From Thinopyrum elongatum (lineage: Eukaryota > Streptophyta > Magnoliopsida > Poales > Poaceae), in the NCBI GenBank assembly GCA_011799875.1, contig CM022298.1:497033180-497097179 (forward strand): DNA of 64,000 nucleotides, in the 5' to 3' direction. The position numbers and the translations under genes are program-made. The notes below the pieces were generated by a model. It saw only the letters and a program-made list of their open reading frames with translations. It was not told the DNA's origin and did not search any database. Positions 21,464 to 30,927 of the stretch are shown here, piece after piece (positions within the stretch are counted from its first letter, which is position 1; each line of letters begins with the position of its first letter).

Positions 21464-22125
21464 CTAATGACGGATGAACAAGAAGTACAAGAAAAACAGA
21501 GCAATGATACAACAATAGAACCCCCCTGCCTTGATATTTGCTTGCTTCTGCAAATCAATCATCTGCATTAGATGTTTGTTGATCTTCTTCAGTTCCTCGT
21601 TCAGTTCGGACTGCGCGTGCAGTTCAGCATCGCGTGCATACCTCGGCATCGACAGGACTCTGCCCGCCCCTCGCCCGTCCGAGCTCCCCAAATTCTCCAC
21701 AGCAATCGGTGGCACCCCGCCCAAATTGAGCTCACAGGTTGCGGCCCCGCTCGAATCAATGTAGCCCTCAAACTGAATCATTTCAACATAATCATCCATC
21801 CACTCGAAATGTGTACATTTCTTCAGGATCTAAAAACAACAACATGAACCCTAAATCCCAAATTCGATGAGAAAAAAGTAAATCTGGAGAAATGAGAGCA
21901 AACGACAATGAAAGAACGGGCTAAGAACTGAGATCTAACATTGCCATCCCTTCCTGCCATTGTTTTGCTCAAGCATTTCACAAATTCGCGCCCAAGATTG
22001 CCATTCTCATCCGTCTTACTGACCCACCGTTTAAGAAGCTCTGGGCGTGGGCACTCAGGGCACCTTGTGAGCGGCACTGGACCATATTGTCGCCATTTTG
22101 AGTGTGTGGCGGAGGAGCTAGACAT
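21464..22125 (-). CDS. GRF-type zinc finger protein with C-terminal hydrophobic tail
   Basis: Two exons, complement(join(21464..21829,21940..22125)), with a 110-bp phase-0 GT-AG intron; 183 residues. Start is the ATG of MSSSSATHSKWRQ, since upstream codons in the frame look non-coding. The GRF module spans about residues 20-75: RCPEC, NGNLGREFVKC (Cys51), and KKCTHFEW (Cys67) reconstituted by the splice. zf-GRF domains are small zinc-binding modules found in nucleic-acid enzymes. A helix-prone segment follows (AELHAQSELNEELKKINKH, about 120-140), then a hydrophobic C-terminal stretch (about 166-181, FYCCIIALFFLYFLFI) that could anchor in a membrane. No stops or frameshifts, unlike its MULE neighbours. 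Role in the element is unknown. Confidence 0.8.
21830..21939 (-). other. Intron of the GRF zinc finger gene (110 bp)
   Basis: Minus-strand donor is AAT|GTTAGA and acceptor is TTTTTAG|ATCCTG. Removing it joins ...GRDGN to ILKKCTHFEW, which completes the GRF consensus (second-half Cys and the FxW). Confidence 0.8.
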
Positions 22126-22334
22126 CTGCGCTAGGTCGCCGGAGAAGAGAAAGATTGGGGAAAGGGGAAGCAATGGGCAGCGGCGGGCGGACGGGCACGG
22201 GCGCTCGTCTCTTCTAGCTGCGGAGAGGTGGGTCCCGCTCTTACGTGGAGAAGTGGTGGGTCCCATGCATACATGGATAAGTGGTGGGTCCAACCCCTAA
22301 CAGCTAACGAGGGCATCAGTTGAGTTTAAGGGCC

Positions 22335-22449
22335 ATGTTGTGCCTGGGCTATTTACGGGCTCAAATGTGTCGCACCAGAGCGATTCACTCGAACAAGATC
22401 GCACCACTTCCAATTCACATGAAATGTGTCGCACAGTAGCTATAAGCCC
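22335..22449 (-). repeat. Right terminal inverted repeat of the MULE
   Basis: Read on the minus strand it starts GGGCTTATAGCTACTGTGCG and contains GTGCGACACATTT twice (plus-strand 22422-22434 and 22363-22375, 59 bases apart). The left end has only one copy. The internal dyad CACATTTCATGTG is present at both ends. Confidence 0.88.
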
Positions 22450-22458
22450 GTTCTTCCA
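22450..22458. repeat. MULE target-site duplication, right copy
   Basis: GTTCTTCCA; differs from the left copy (GTTCTTTCA) only at the seventh base. Confidence 0.88.
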
Positions 22459-22582
22459 CGACAACCTTGTATGCTTTGGCCCGACTCCGATGGAGGCCGG
22501 GCTCATGGAGTTCGCCGCCGACATGGAGGCCCTTCTTGGCCCGTCGGGCATGAACGCCAACAACGAGGAGGCATGTACGTAG
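22459..22582 (+). pseudogene. Right part of the MULE-interrupted ORF
   Basis: Continues the frame of 14575-14843 across the insertion: HDNLVCFGPTPMEAG, then MEFAADMEALLGPSG and a stop. The coding-like GC content drops after the stop. Product unknown; see the left part for the argument and its limits. Confidence 0.4.
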
Positions 22583-24721
22583 ACGGTGGCCAACTCAAGA
22601 TGGAGATCTAGGCCATGCGAGCGTGCTTCCTCGAGCAGGAGCCCGAGGTGTCCGGTGATATGCTCTGACATTGACTTCGACTATGGTTCTCCTCAGACCA
22701 CAATCGCGATGCCACACAGCAGATGAGAAACGCGGCAAGTAGCGGTTCCTGTGCCGACCTTCATCTCCTCCCGTGGGGCCTCGGCCTCAATCCAAATTAC
22801 TAGGCCATTATGGATTACTTCCGTGCGGTGACGACGATGAAGTAAGCTGACTGTTCCCGCCCCAAGCTGTACGACGCAATACACGTATGTAGGTTGAACA
22901 TGCACGTACTCAGTAGCAGGTTGATCTCTTCCCTTTGCTAGATCGATTACGGCTGACATATGCACACATGAATCTGCTTGCTTGAATCTGCCTATGTGAT
23001 TGATAAACTATCAAAAATGCCCTTAACTATTCAATATACTACCAAAAATCTGCAGTAGTATTGGCTAATCTGGGCCCTCTAACCACAAAAATGAATGGTT
23101 CAAATTATCTTGATGTACCGTAAAAGGTCTCCACTCCTACCACCTAGGAGTCTCCAACCTCCAAAAGAAACAAGACCTAGGGGAAAAGCTTAAGACTTGT
23201 TCAAATCACAAATCTTGTTTGGTCAAAAGCTTGAGAGAGAGTGAATCTATCCCTTGGTGAAATCTCTCTCAAGAATCTCTTCGGGGTCTAAGATTTACTG
23301 TGGGAGAGTGATAGGGGGCATTTGGTGTCCTTGTGATGTTTTGTAATTAAGTGATCAACCCTCTACAGGAGCGGTAGAGGGGTATGCCCACATAATAGAG
23401 CCGTTTAGATGGTTTCTGTAAGTGCCCAGATGTCTGGGCCCTGTGCCTTTTGAAGAGCATATCCAGAAACAGATAATGAAATGGCATCGCCGAAATTTTT
23501 AGGTAGGAACCCGCACAGTCTGGAGGATGCTCGAATGTCCGGGATGAGGCCATGATTGATCGGCTAGGTCAAATGCCAAAGGAACAGAGGAGAGATAGCC
23601 AGATGAAATGATGCTCTGAGAAATTGTCCAGGCAAAACGTCTTTGCTTGACCGGACGTCTAGGATGGTTCTTGGACGGCCCGGCTAGGTGGAAATCCTAC
23701 TGGAAAAAGACGTGAGGTGTTCAGATGTCCGCTTGCCGTCTAGCACATCTGGGATAGCCCAGATGAAAATGTTGCTCTAGATATCTGTTCGGGCGGCACT
23801 TTCGGGCTGCTGTGAATGTCTAGGATGGATCCCGAATTGTCTGGCTTTGGGGAAAATGCTTATGTGGTCTCTCGGTGGCTAAGCCGGATGTCCGGGAGGA
23901 ATTCCGAATGGTCCGGCCATAGGCAGGACATTCGGGTAGCAACCCAGACAATTCGGTAGTAAATGTGGCTATGGACAATCTGACAAGTGGAATATAGTGT
24001 CTAGGTTGACCTAAGACTTTTTGGTAGTGATGTGAGTGAAATGATGTTTACAAGATGCTGACTTGAGCAAATCTTTCGGGAACTCCTTTGACCCTCTCAT
24101 AATAGTGTGCCATCCCTATAACTCAAGAATTAACTGGAAAAAGCTACACTCCTCATCTTGTTTTCACCATGCTTGAGTCATATTAATTTCGGTGGGTCCA
24201 CGATCTACACACATAGTTGCCAAGGTGACTAAGAACTTGTGTATTCACTTAGCAAACATAGTTAGCCCCCTATATATATTGCCATGAACATCAAAATATG
24301 AATAGGGGCAAGATTGCACTTTCAGTCTTCCCTTTTTGGTATCTCAACAGAATGAAACATTTTGAGCTTAGGAGAGCACAAAGTTGTATGACTTAGACGA
24401 GGTCCCGTTAGAATGTGCATGAATGACCTTGACGTAAAACAAGATGTGCATGAATGGTTGGCTCCCCCTAAATCATACGACAACTGTAAGCATTTGAGCA
24501 ACTTATATGGAATTGATGCATATTTCAAATGCATTTCGTTATGTTAGGTTGGAACACATAATTTTGCAAGAGGCCAAATACTATCACATGATACATCATT
24601 GTAAAGAACATAATTATAAATAGCCTCGTCCATACATGGTACAGGTTCACAACCACATAATGTAGTACAATAAGTTCTAACACGACCATATATAGTCTCA
24701 TACGAATTATGTTTTCATTAT
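22583..24721. other. Intergenic repeat-derived DNA
   Basis: No gene is supported. 23140-23340 reads like a retrotransposon fragment (AAAGCTTGAGAGAGAGTG and similar). 23400-23960 is filled with degenerate GTCCGG words (see separate entry). 24000-24721 is AT-rich with small unsupported ORFs. At about 24722 the sequence changes abruptly to LTR sequence of R1, so the left part of R1 was lost at this junction. Confidence 0.4.
23400..23960. repeat. Degenerate repeats built on GATGTCCGG / CCGGACGTC words
   Basis: Words such as CAGATGTCTGGGCC, GAATGTCCGGGATG, CCGGACGTCTAGGATGG, GGATGTCCGGGAGG, GAATGGTCCGGCC and GGACATTCGGG recur every 30-70 bases in both polarities. Many copies show TCTGG or TCTAG in place of TCCGG, consistent with C-to-T decay at CpG. 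Confidence 0.6.
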
Positions 24722-25199
24722 TCTCTGATAGAAACTTCGGAGTGATTCTTTGTTGCACGTTGAGGGATTGTTATATGGTCCAATTATGTTTTCATTGTTG
24801 TGAGACTTTGCACTAGTGAAAGTATGAACCCTAGGCCTTGTTTTCAAGCATTGCAATACCGTTTTTGCTCACTTTTGTTACTAGTTACCTTGCTATTTTT
24901 ATATTTTCATATTAAAAAAACCTATATCTACTATCCATATTACACTTGTATCACCATCTCTTCGCCGAACTAGTGCACCTATACAATTTACCATTGTATT
25001 GGGTGTGTTGGGGACATAAGAGACTCTTTGTTATTTGGTTGCAGGGTTGTTTGAGAGAGACCATCTTCATCCTACGCCTCCCACAGATTGATAAACCTTA
25101 GGTTATCCACTTGAGGGAAAATTGCTACTGTCCTACAAAACTCTGCACTTGGAGGCCCAACACAAGTCTACAAGAAGATAGGTTGCATAGTAGACATCA
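24722..25199 (+). repeat. R1 5' LTR, truncated to its last 478 bases
   Basis: Aligns with 30450-30927 and ends with TAGACATCA as the 3' LTR does. The first roughly 880 bases of the LTR are absent, so no promoter start or left TSD can be checked. Confidence 0.85.
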
Positions 25200-25209
25200 A
25201 GCTCTTTTC

Positions 25210-25236
25210 TGGCGCCTTTGCCGGGGGGGGGGGGGG
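25210..25236 (+). promoter_or_regulatory. R1 primer-binding site followed by a 14-base G run
   Basis: TGGCGCCTTTGCCGGGG lies eleven bases past the LTR. Plant tRNA-Asp ends in ...CCCCGGCAACGGCGCCA, whose complement is TGGCGCCGTTGCCGGGG; the match is interrupted at one base (GTT to TTT). It runs straight into an uninterrupted stretch of G (25223-25236), probably an expansion of the GGGG at the end of the site. Confidence 0.75.
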
Positions 25237-25271
25237 TGGGTGGTGAGTGCTTGAAGGTATATCTTTAGATC

Positions 25272-26069
25272 TTGCAATTGAATCTTTTAGTTTCTTGTTT
25301 TATCACTAGTTTGGTTTATAAAAAAAACTACAAAAAAATGGAATTGAGGTTGCCTCATATTATTCGTCTTTATAATGTCTTTCTTGGAAATGATGGAAAG
25401 GAAAATTGTGCTCAATTGATAGAAGAAGAATTCAATAAAATATTTTGCCCCAAATCTTTGAATGATGAGCATGATTGCAATGTTGTTAGTATTAATTCTT
25501 TGAATATCCATGATGCTAATGATATGCAAAGCCATAAGCTTGGGGATGCTATGTTTGATGAAGATGATATTTTTAGTCCCCCAATTTTTCATGAGCAAAT
25601 TTACTATGATGAAAGCATGCCTCCTATTTATGATGATTATATTGATGAAAGTGGGTTTGGAAGAGTGTCAACTCTAGGTACTAATGATCCCACTATTTTG
25701 GAGGGTGTTGAATCTTATTGTAATAATTATGAAAGTGGATTTGGAGAGGTCATGACTTTATTTAATGATGAATCCACTATTTTGGAAGAGGTTTTAATTG
25801 ATTATGACAACAAAGTTGCTATCTATGATGATTATGGCGATGACATGTATACTATAAAGAGTAATGATAACCATGAAACTTGTCATCATGATTTTAATGT
25901 TCAATTTGATTATGTCAATCAAGTATCTCATGATAGTTATTTTGTTGAATTTGCTCCCACTACTATTGATGAGAATAAATTTGCTTACGTGGAGAGTAGT
26001 AAGATTTCTATGCTTGTGGATCATGAAAAGAATGCTTTATGTGATAGTTATATGTTGAATCATTCATGA
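25272..26069 (+). CDS. Acidic retroelement ORF of R1 (unknown function)
   Basis: 265 codons, very rich in Asp, Asn, Tyr and Glu, with no catalytic motif. Contains two related blocks, ESGFGRVSTLGTNDPTILE and ESGFGEVMTLF...TILEE, which also occur in the R4 ORF (minus strand, about 52190-52330). The likely first Met is MELRLPHII at 25338, since codons before it read through the leader. The position after the primer site is where gag is expected, but I see no capsid or zinc-knuckle signature. Compared with R3 and R4 it lacks the N-terminal half. It could be a degenerate gag-like protein or a remnant conserved through copying. Confidence 0.55.
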   Translation: MQLNLLVSCFITSLVYKKNYKKMELRLPHIIRLYNVFLGNDGKENCAQLIEEEFNKIFCPKSLNDEHDCNVVSINSLNIHDANDMQSHKLGDAMFDEDDIFSPPIFHEQIYYDESMPPIYDDYIDESGFGRVSTLGTNDPTILEGVESYCNNYESGFGEVMTLFNDESTILEEVLIDYDNKVAIYDDYGDDMYTIKSNDNHETCHHDFNVQFDYVNQVSHDSYFVEFAPTTIDENKFAYVESSKISMLVDHEKNALCDSYMLNHS

Positions 26070-26931
26070 TGCTACTAAAAATTATAATGAGGGAGGAACT
26101 TATGCTTTTACATATCTCAATAATATCAAGTTTCCTCTCTTTATGTTGAAAGTTTTGAAGTTATGCTTGTTTTGCCTTCCTATGCTAGTTGATTCTTGTT
26201 CCCATAAGTTGTTTTCTCACAAAATCCCTATGCATAGGAAGTGGGTTAGACTTAAATTTGCTTGTCATATTTTTCATGATGCTCCCGTTATGTTTCAATT
26301 CTTCATTTTTATGTGAGCATCATTGAAATCATCATGCCTAGCTAAAAAGGCATTAAAGAAAAGTGCTTGTAGGGAGACAACCCAATATTTACCCTACTGT
26401 TTTTGTGTGTTCACATGATTAGGATACTGTATTAATCATTTTTTATAACTTTTGTTTCAATAAAGTGCCAAGTAAAGCCTTTGGGATAGTGTGGATGATA
26501 GTTGACTTGATTCTGTGCAAAAACAGAAACTTTTGTGCCCAGTAACAGAATTGTTAAAAATCACTGGAGTGTCAAAAATTTCTGAATTTTTTACATATGA
26601 TTGATATACAAATTTTCTACGTTGTCCTAATCTTTCAGAATTTTTGGAGTAACATAAGTGTAGCCAATATTCAGATCTTTACAGACTGTTTTGTTTTTGA
26701 CAGATTCTGTTTGCAATGCATAGTTTGCTTGTTTTATGGTTTCTATGGCTTATATTTCTTAATATAAATTGTGGAAATTATACAGTAGGAATTATGAGGA
26801 AACAATTATGAATCTTGTCTTTGACAGTACCCATCTCACAAAGTTTCGTTAAGTTTTGTGTGATTGAAGTTTTCAAGTTTTGGATGAGATATCGATATGA
26901 GGAGAATAAGTAGTGACAATACCCTAAGATT

Positions 26932-27012
26932 GGGGATGCACAAGGCACCCCAAGGTAATATTCAAGGAAGATCCAAGCAACTAAGCTTGGGGATGCCACG
27001 GAAGGCATCCCC
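26932..27012 (+). repeat. R1 paired hairpins, copy 1
   Basis: First hairpin GGGGATGCACAAGGCACCCC (26932-26951). The second (26989-27012) has arms GGGGATGCC and GGCATCCCC around a six-base loop and is preceded by CTAAGCTT. Same arrangement as copy 2 and as R3 and R4. Confidence 0.8.
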
Positions 27013-27666
27013 TCTTTCGTCTTCAACATTATCGGTAACCTCACTTGGAGCTATATTTTTATTCGTCACATGATATGAGTTTTGCTTGGAGCATCATTTT
27101 ATTTTATTAGGATTTGCTTGCTGATATTTAGAATAATGTTTTTCATCTTTTATTTCAATAAAAATGTCAAGTATAGCCTTTACCATGCTTATTTTGCAAG
27201 TCTATATGTTGTTGCTTGAAAACAGAAAGTTTGTTGTTATGTTTTGAATATTTGTGAATAGTCAGAACATAATAAAATCTTGAAAATTTTACACAGTGAG
27301 CTATAACAAATTTTCTACAGTGTGGTAATTTTTCAGAAGTTTTGGAGTTAGGGAAGTATGAACATTATTTCACTCTTTATAGACTGTCCTGTTTAGACAG
27401 ATTGCTGTTATGTTTGCATTGTTTGCATATGTTTGCTTGTTTAATGATTCTATTTGAGGATAGGAGTATTAAATATGGAGAGGCATTTAGTATGCAATGT
27501 AAAATTATAATTTTAGTGATTTTCTACAATAGAGAATGATAAGGTTTTGATTTATTTATACTAACTTATCTCACGAGTTCTTGTTGAGTTTTGTGTGGAT
27601 GAAGTTTTTAAGAATTAGGGAAACCGTGATATGAGAGGAATTAAGGAGACACAAAAGCTCAAGATT

Positions 27667-27746
27667 GGGGATGCCCAAGGCATCCCTAGCTAATATTTCA
27701 AGAAGCATCAAGCATCTAAGCTTGGGGATGCCCCGGTTGGCATCCC
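27667..27746 (+). repeat. R1 paired hairpins, copy 2
   Basis: First hairpin GGGGATGCCCAAGGCATCCC (27667-27686); second at 27724-27746 with arms GGGATGCC and GGCATCCC. AAGCTT precedes the second. Spacing between hairpins is nearly the same as in copy 1. Confidence 0.8.
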
Positions 27747-29556
27747 ACCTTTCTTCTTCAACAATGATCGGTCAGTTTTGGCTGAGCCTAAGTTTTTGTT
27801 TCTTCACATGATTTGTGCTATCCTTGGAATGTCATTTTATTTTGTTTTGCTTGATGTTTGAATAAAATACTTAAGATCTAATTTTTTTATGAGAGAGAGT
27901 CTTCACATAGCTACTTAATTATTTGACTACTCCTTGATCTTCACTTATATCTTTTTGGAGTAGTTTGTCATTTACTCTCGTGCTTCACTTATATCCTATG
28001 AGTAAATGGTTGAATGAATTGAATATCATAAATCTAAAATTATATATGTTTCATATGCTTATCCCATGGGGAGTAATGACTTCACATATAAGAAGTATAG
28101 ATGTTAAAATTTATTTGTAAGTTAGCAAACACATCATTGGTCACTTGAACAATTCATGAAAGAATATTGAAGGAAGAGAGATTTCACATATAAATATACT
28201 ATCTTGGACATCTTCTATGATTGTGAGCCCCATTAATTATTTTCAAACTTGAGAAAATTAGTTGAAGTTGGACAAGGAAGACAACGTAATGTGTTATGTT
28301 TGGGTATATTTGTATAGAAGTTATATTGTTATGGATCCTCCAACATGTGGTGCTTGCTTAGGATCTTTTGCTAGCCTTCACCTGTACTAAGCGGGAATAT
28401 TGCTTATGCATCCACTTCCTTAAACCCAAAGTTATTCCATATGAGTCCACCATACCTACCTATATGCGGTATTTACCTGCCGTTCCAAGTAAATTTGCAT
28501 GTGCCAAACTCTAAATCTTCAAATAATAATATGTTTTGTATGCCCAAATCGCCCATGAAGAGACAGGGGGCGGCCAGTATCTTCCATGCTAGGTGGGTTA
28601 TTCTCACGATGAGTGTTTATTCGCTTGTCATTCACGAGAAAGTGGCTGGTAAGTGGGATGCCCAGTCCTATGATCAAAATCAAAATCAAAATATAATAAT
28701 GAAACAAAACTCCCCCGGATCGTTGTTGGTATGGAGGGCACCTAAGGATTCGGCTCACCATGGCTTGTGTTTATTGGTGGAGGGGGAGTAAAAAATTTAC
28801 CTTTCTGTTTGGGAACCGCTTATAATGTGTCTAGCATGGAAGATATTGGGAACTCTCGGTCGTTACGTTGACAATGAAAGCATACCTCTCAAAATTATAT
28901 TCATCTCTGTTTTAAAAGCTTCGAGTGCTGGCACCTCTGCAAATCCCTACTTCCCTCTGCGAAGGGCCTATATTTTACTTTTATGCAAGAGTCAGTAGTA
29001 TTCCTTCTCATTTTAACCCCAATTATTCTCTAGTTCACAAGTATCATGTGGTGGGGAAAGATCCAAGCATATATGGCCATTCAAATATATTTGATCATGA
29101 ATTATTATTGTTGACAATTATCTATATGATAAATAAGTTGGGAGGCGAAACATTAAGCCCCTATCTTTCTCTGTGTTCGATGGATGTTATTTGTTCTAAA
29201 AATATGCTTTGAGTGTCAGCAATCATGGAAGACTATATGATAGTTGAGTATGTGGAATTTGCTAAATCAAAGCTCTTACATAGACCCTTCCTGAAAATAA
29301 GATGAATTGCAATTGTTTGATGAATGCGAACATAGTTTGTTAGTTTTCAAGAAAGTTTATGGTCTATGCTTTAACATGTGAATAACTTGTTACTTGATCA
29401 TGAGAAATTTTATGAGATGAGCTATTGTTTATGATATATAATGATGCTAGAAAAAGTGTTTGGAACTATCATTGATCAAACTTATGCACTATGCTAGCAT
29501 TCACACTTCATAAATTATTTCTTTTATCATTTACCTACTCGAGGACGAGCAGGAAT

Positions 29557-29571
29557 TAAGCTTGGGGATGC
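29557..29571 (+). promoter_or_regulatory. R1 polypurine-like tract before the 3' LTR
   Basis: TTAAGCTTGGGGATGC directly abuts the TGATACGTCT of the LTR. The same word abuts the 3' LTRs of R3 (43657-43671) and R4 (49070-49084, minus). The purine run is short (GGGGATG). Confidence 0.7.
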
Positions 29572-30927
29572 TGATACGTCTCCAATGTATCTATAATTTA
29601 TGAAGTATTCATGCCATGTTTACAACAATTTTATATGGTTTTGGTATGATTTGATTTGAACTAACCCGGACTGACGTTGTTTTCAGTAGAACTTCCGTGG
29701 TGTCATTTTTTGTGCAGAAATAAAAGTTCTTGGAATGGACTGAAAATTTACGGTGATTCTTTATGGACCAAAAGAGACCCACGAAGCACCGGAGCTGGGC
29801 CAGGAAGTGGATGAGGGAGCCACAAGCCTGGGGGGCGGCCACCCCCTAGGGCGCGCCCTCCGAGCTTGTGGGCCCCTCGGGCACCCCCTTGATATGAGAC
29901 CTACACCAAAAATTCCTATAAATACCAAAACCTCCAAAAAGAACCCTAGATGAGAAGTTCCGCCGCCGCAAGCCTCTGTAGCCACGAAAAACCAATCGGG
30001 AGCCCGTTCCGGCACCCTGTCAGAGGGGGAAATCATCACCGGAGGCCATCTTCATCATCCCGACGGTCTCCATGATGAGGAGGGAGTAGTTCACCCTCGG
30101 GGCTGAGGGTATGTACCAGTAGCTATGTATTTGATCTCCCTCTCTCATGTTCTTGATTTGGCACGATCTTGATGTACCGCGAGCTTTGTTAATATATTTG
30201 AATCTTATGGTGTTCTTCCCTCTCTACCTTCTTGTGATGAATTGAGTCTTGCTCTTTGAGGTTTCGTTATGTTGGATTGAATATTGGATTTGAGAACACT
30301 TGATGCATGTCTTGCATATGGATACCCGTGGTGACAATGTGGTATTATATTGATTCACTTGATGTATGTTTTGGCACTCAAATCGCGGATTCCCGAGGTG
30401 ACATTGGGGTAATCTATGCATAGGGGTTGATGCATGTTTTTGTCCTACGTTCTTCGATAGAAACTTTGGAGTGATTCTTTGTTGCACGTTGAGGGATTGT
30501 TATATGATCCAATTATGTTTTCATTGTTGAGAGACTTTGCACTAGTGAAAGTATGAACCCTAGGCCTTGTTTTCAAGCATTGCAATACCGTTTTTGCTCA
30601 CTTTTGTTACTAGTCACCTTGCTGTTTTATATTTTTAGATTACAAAAACCTATATCTACTATCCATATTACACTTGTATCACCATCTCTTCGCCGAACTA
30701 GTGCACCTATATGATTTACCATTGTATTGGGTGTGTTGGGGACACAAGAGACTCTTTGTTATTTAGTTGCAGGGTTGTTTGAGAGAGACCATCTTCATCC
30801 TATGCCTCCCACGGATTAATAAACCTTAGGTCATCCAATTGAGGGAAAATTGCTACTGTCCTACAAAACTCTGCGCTTGGAGGCCCAACACGAGTCTACA
30901 AGAAGATATGTTGCGTAGTAGACATCA
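29572..30927 (+). repeat. R1 3' LTR (1356 bp)
   Basis: TGATACGTCTCCAATGTATC ... GTAGTAGACATCA, TG...CA ends. After about 40 bases it diverges from the LTRs of R3 and R4. Contains the GGGCGCGCCC-type GC-rich block near 29845 common to these LTRs. The five bases after it are CTAAC; the matching left TSD is lost. Confidence 0.88.

Larger units (their letters stand above)
14844..22449. mobile_element. Complete Mutator-like element (MULE), 7.6 kb, three genes
   Basis: Both ends start with GGGCTTATAGCT when read inward. The terminal inverted repeats are well matched over the first 53 bases and recognisable over about 115. A 9-bp TSD flanks them. Inside, on the plus strand, are a decayed MuDR-type transposase (15298-18695) and an unknown ORF (20122-20535). 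On the minus strand is an intact spliced GRF-zinc-finger gene (21464-22125), read inward from the right end. The convergent layout resembles maize MuDR (mudrA and mudrB), though the GRF protein is not known to me to be related to MURB. The transposase stops make it non-autonomous today. Confidence 0.92.
26070..29556 (+). other. R1 noncoding interior with tandem duplication
   Basis: Two related segments follow one another, about 26440-27080 and 27140-27800. Each has a CAATAAA..GTCAAGTA..GCCTTT word, then TTTTGGAGT..., then ACAGATT.CTGTT, ending in a pair of GGGGATGC hairpins. From 28300 to 29556 the sequence matches R2 on the opposite strand. An open frame of 116 codons at 28441-28791 has a recognisable counterpart in R2, but the similarity looks like plain nucleotide descent. 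Confidence 0.6.
24722..30927 (+). mobile_element. LTR retrotransposon R1 (non-autonomous, 5' LTR truncated)
   Basis: Order: 3' part of a 5' LTR (24722-25199), primer-binding site, acidic ORF (25272-26069), a long noncoding interior with a tandem duplication, polypurine-like tract, and a 3' LTR (29572-30927). No protease, RT, RNase H or integrase is visible, so it would need proteins from elsewhere. About twenty hand-counted differences over 478 aligned LTR bases suggest an old insertion. Its noncoding 3' third matches the reverse complement of R2 noncoding DNA (for example the ATATGCGGTATT and GGCTTGTGTTTRTTGGTGG words), so R1 and R2 are relatives. Confidence 0.85.
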
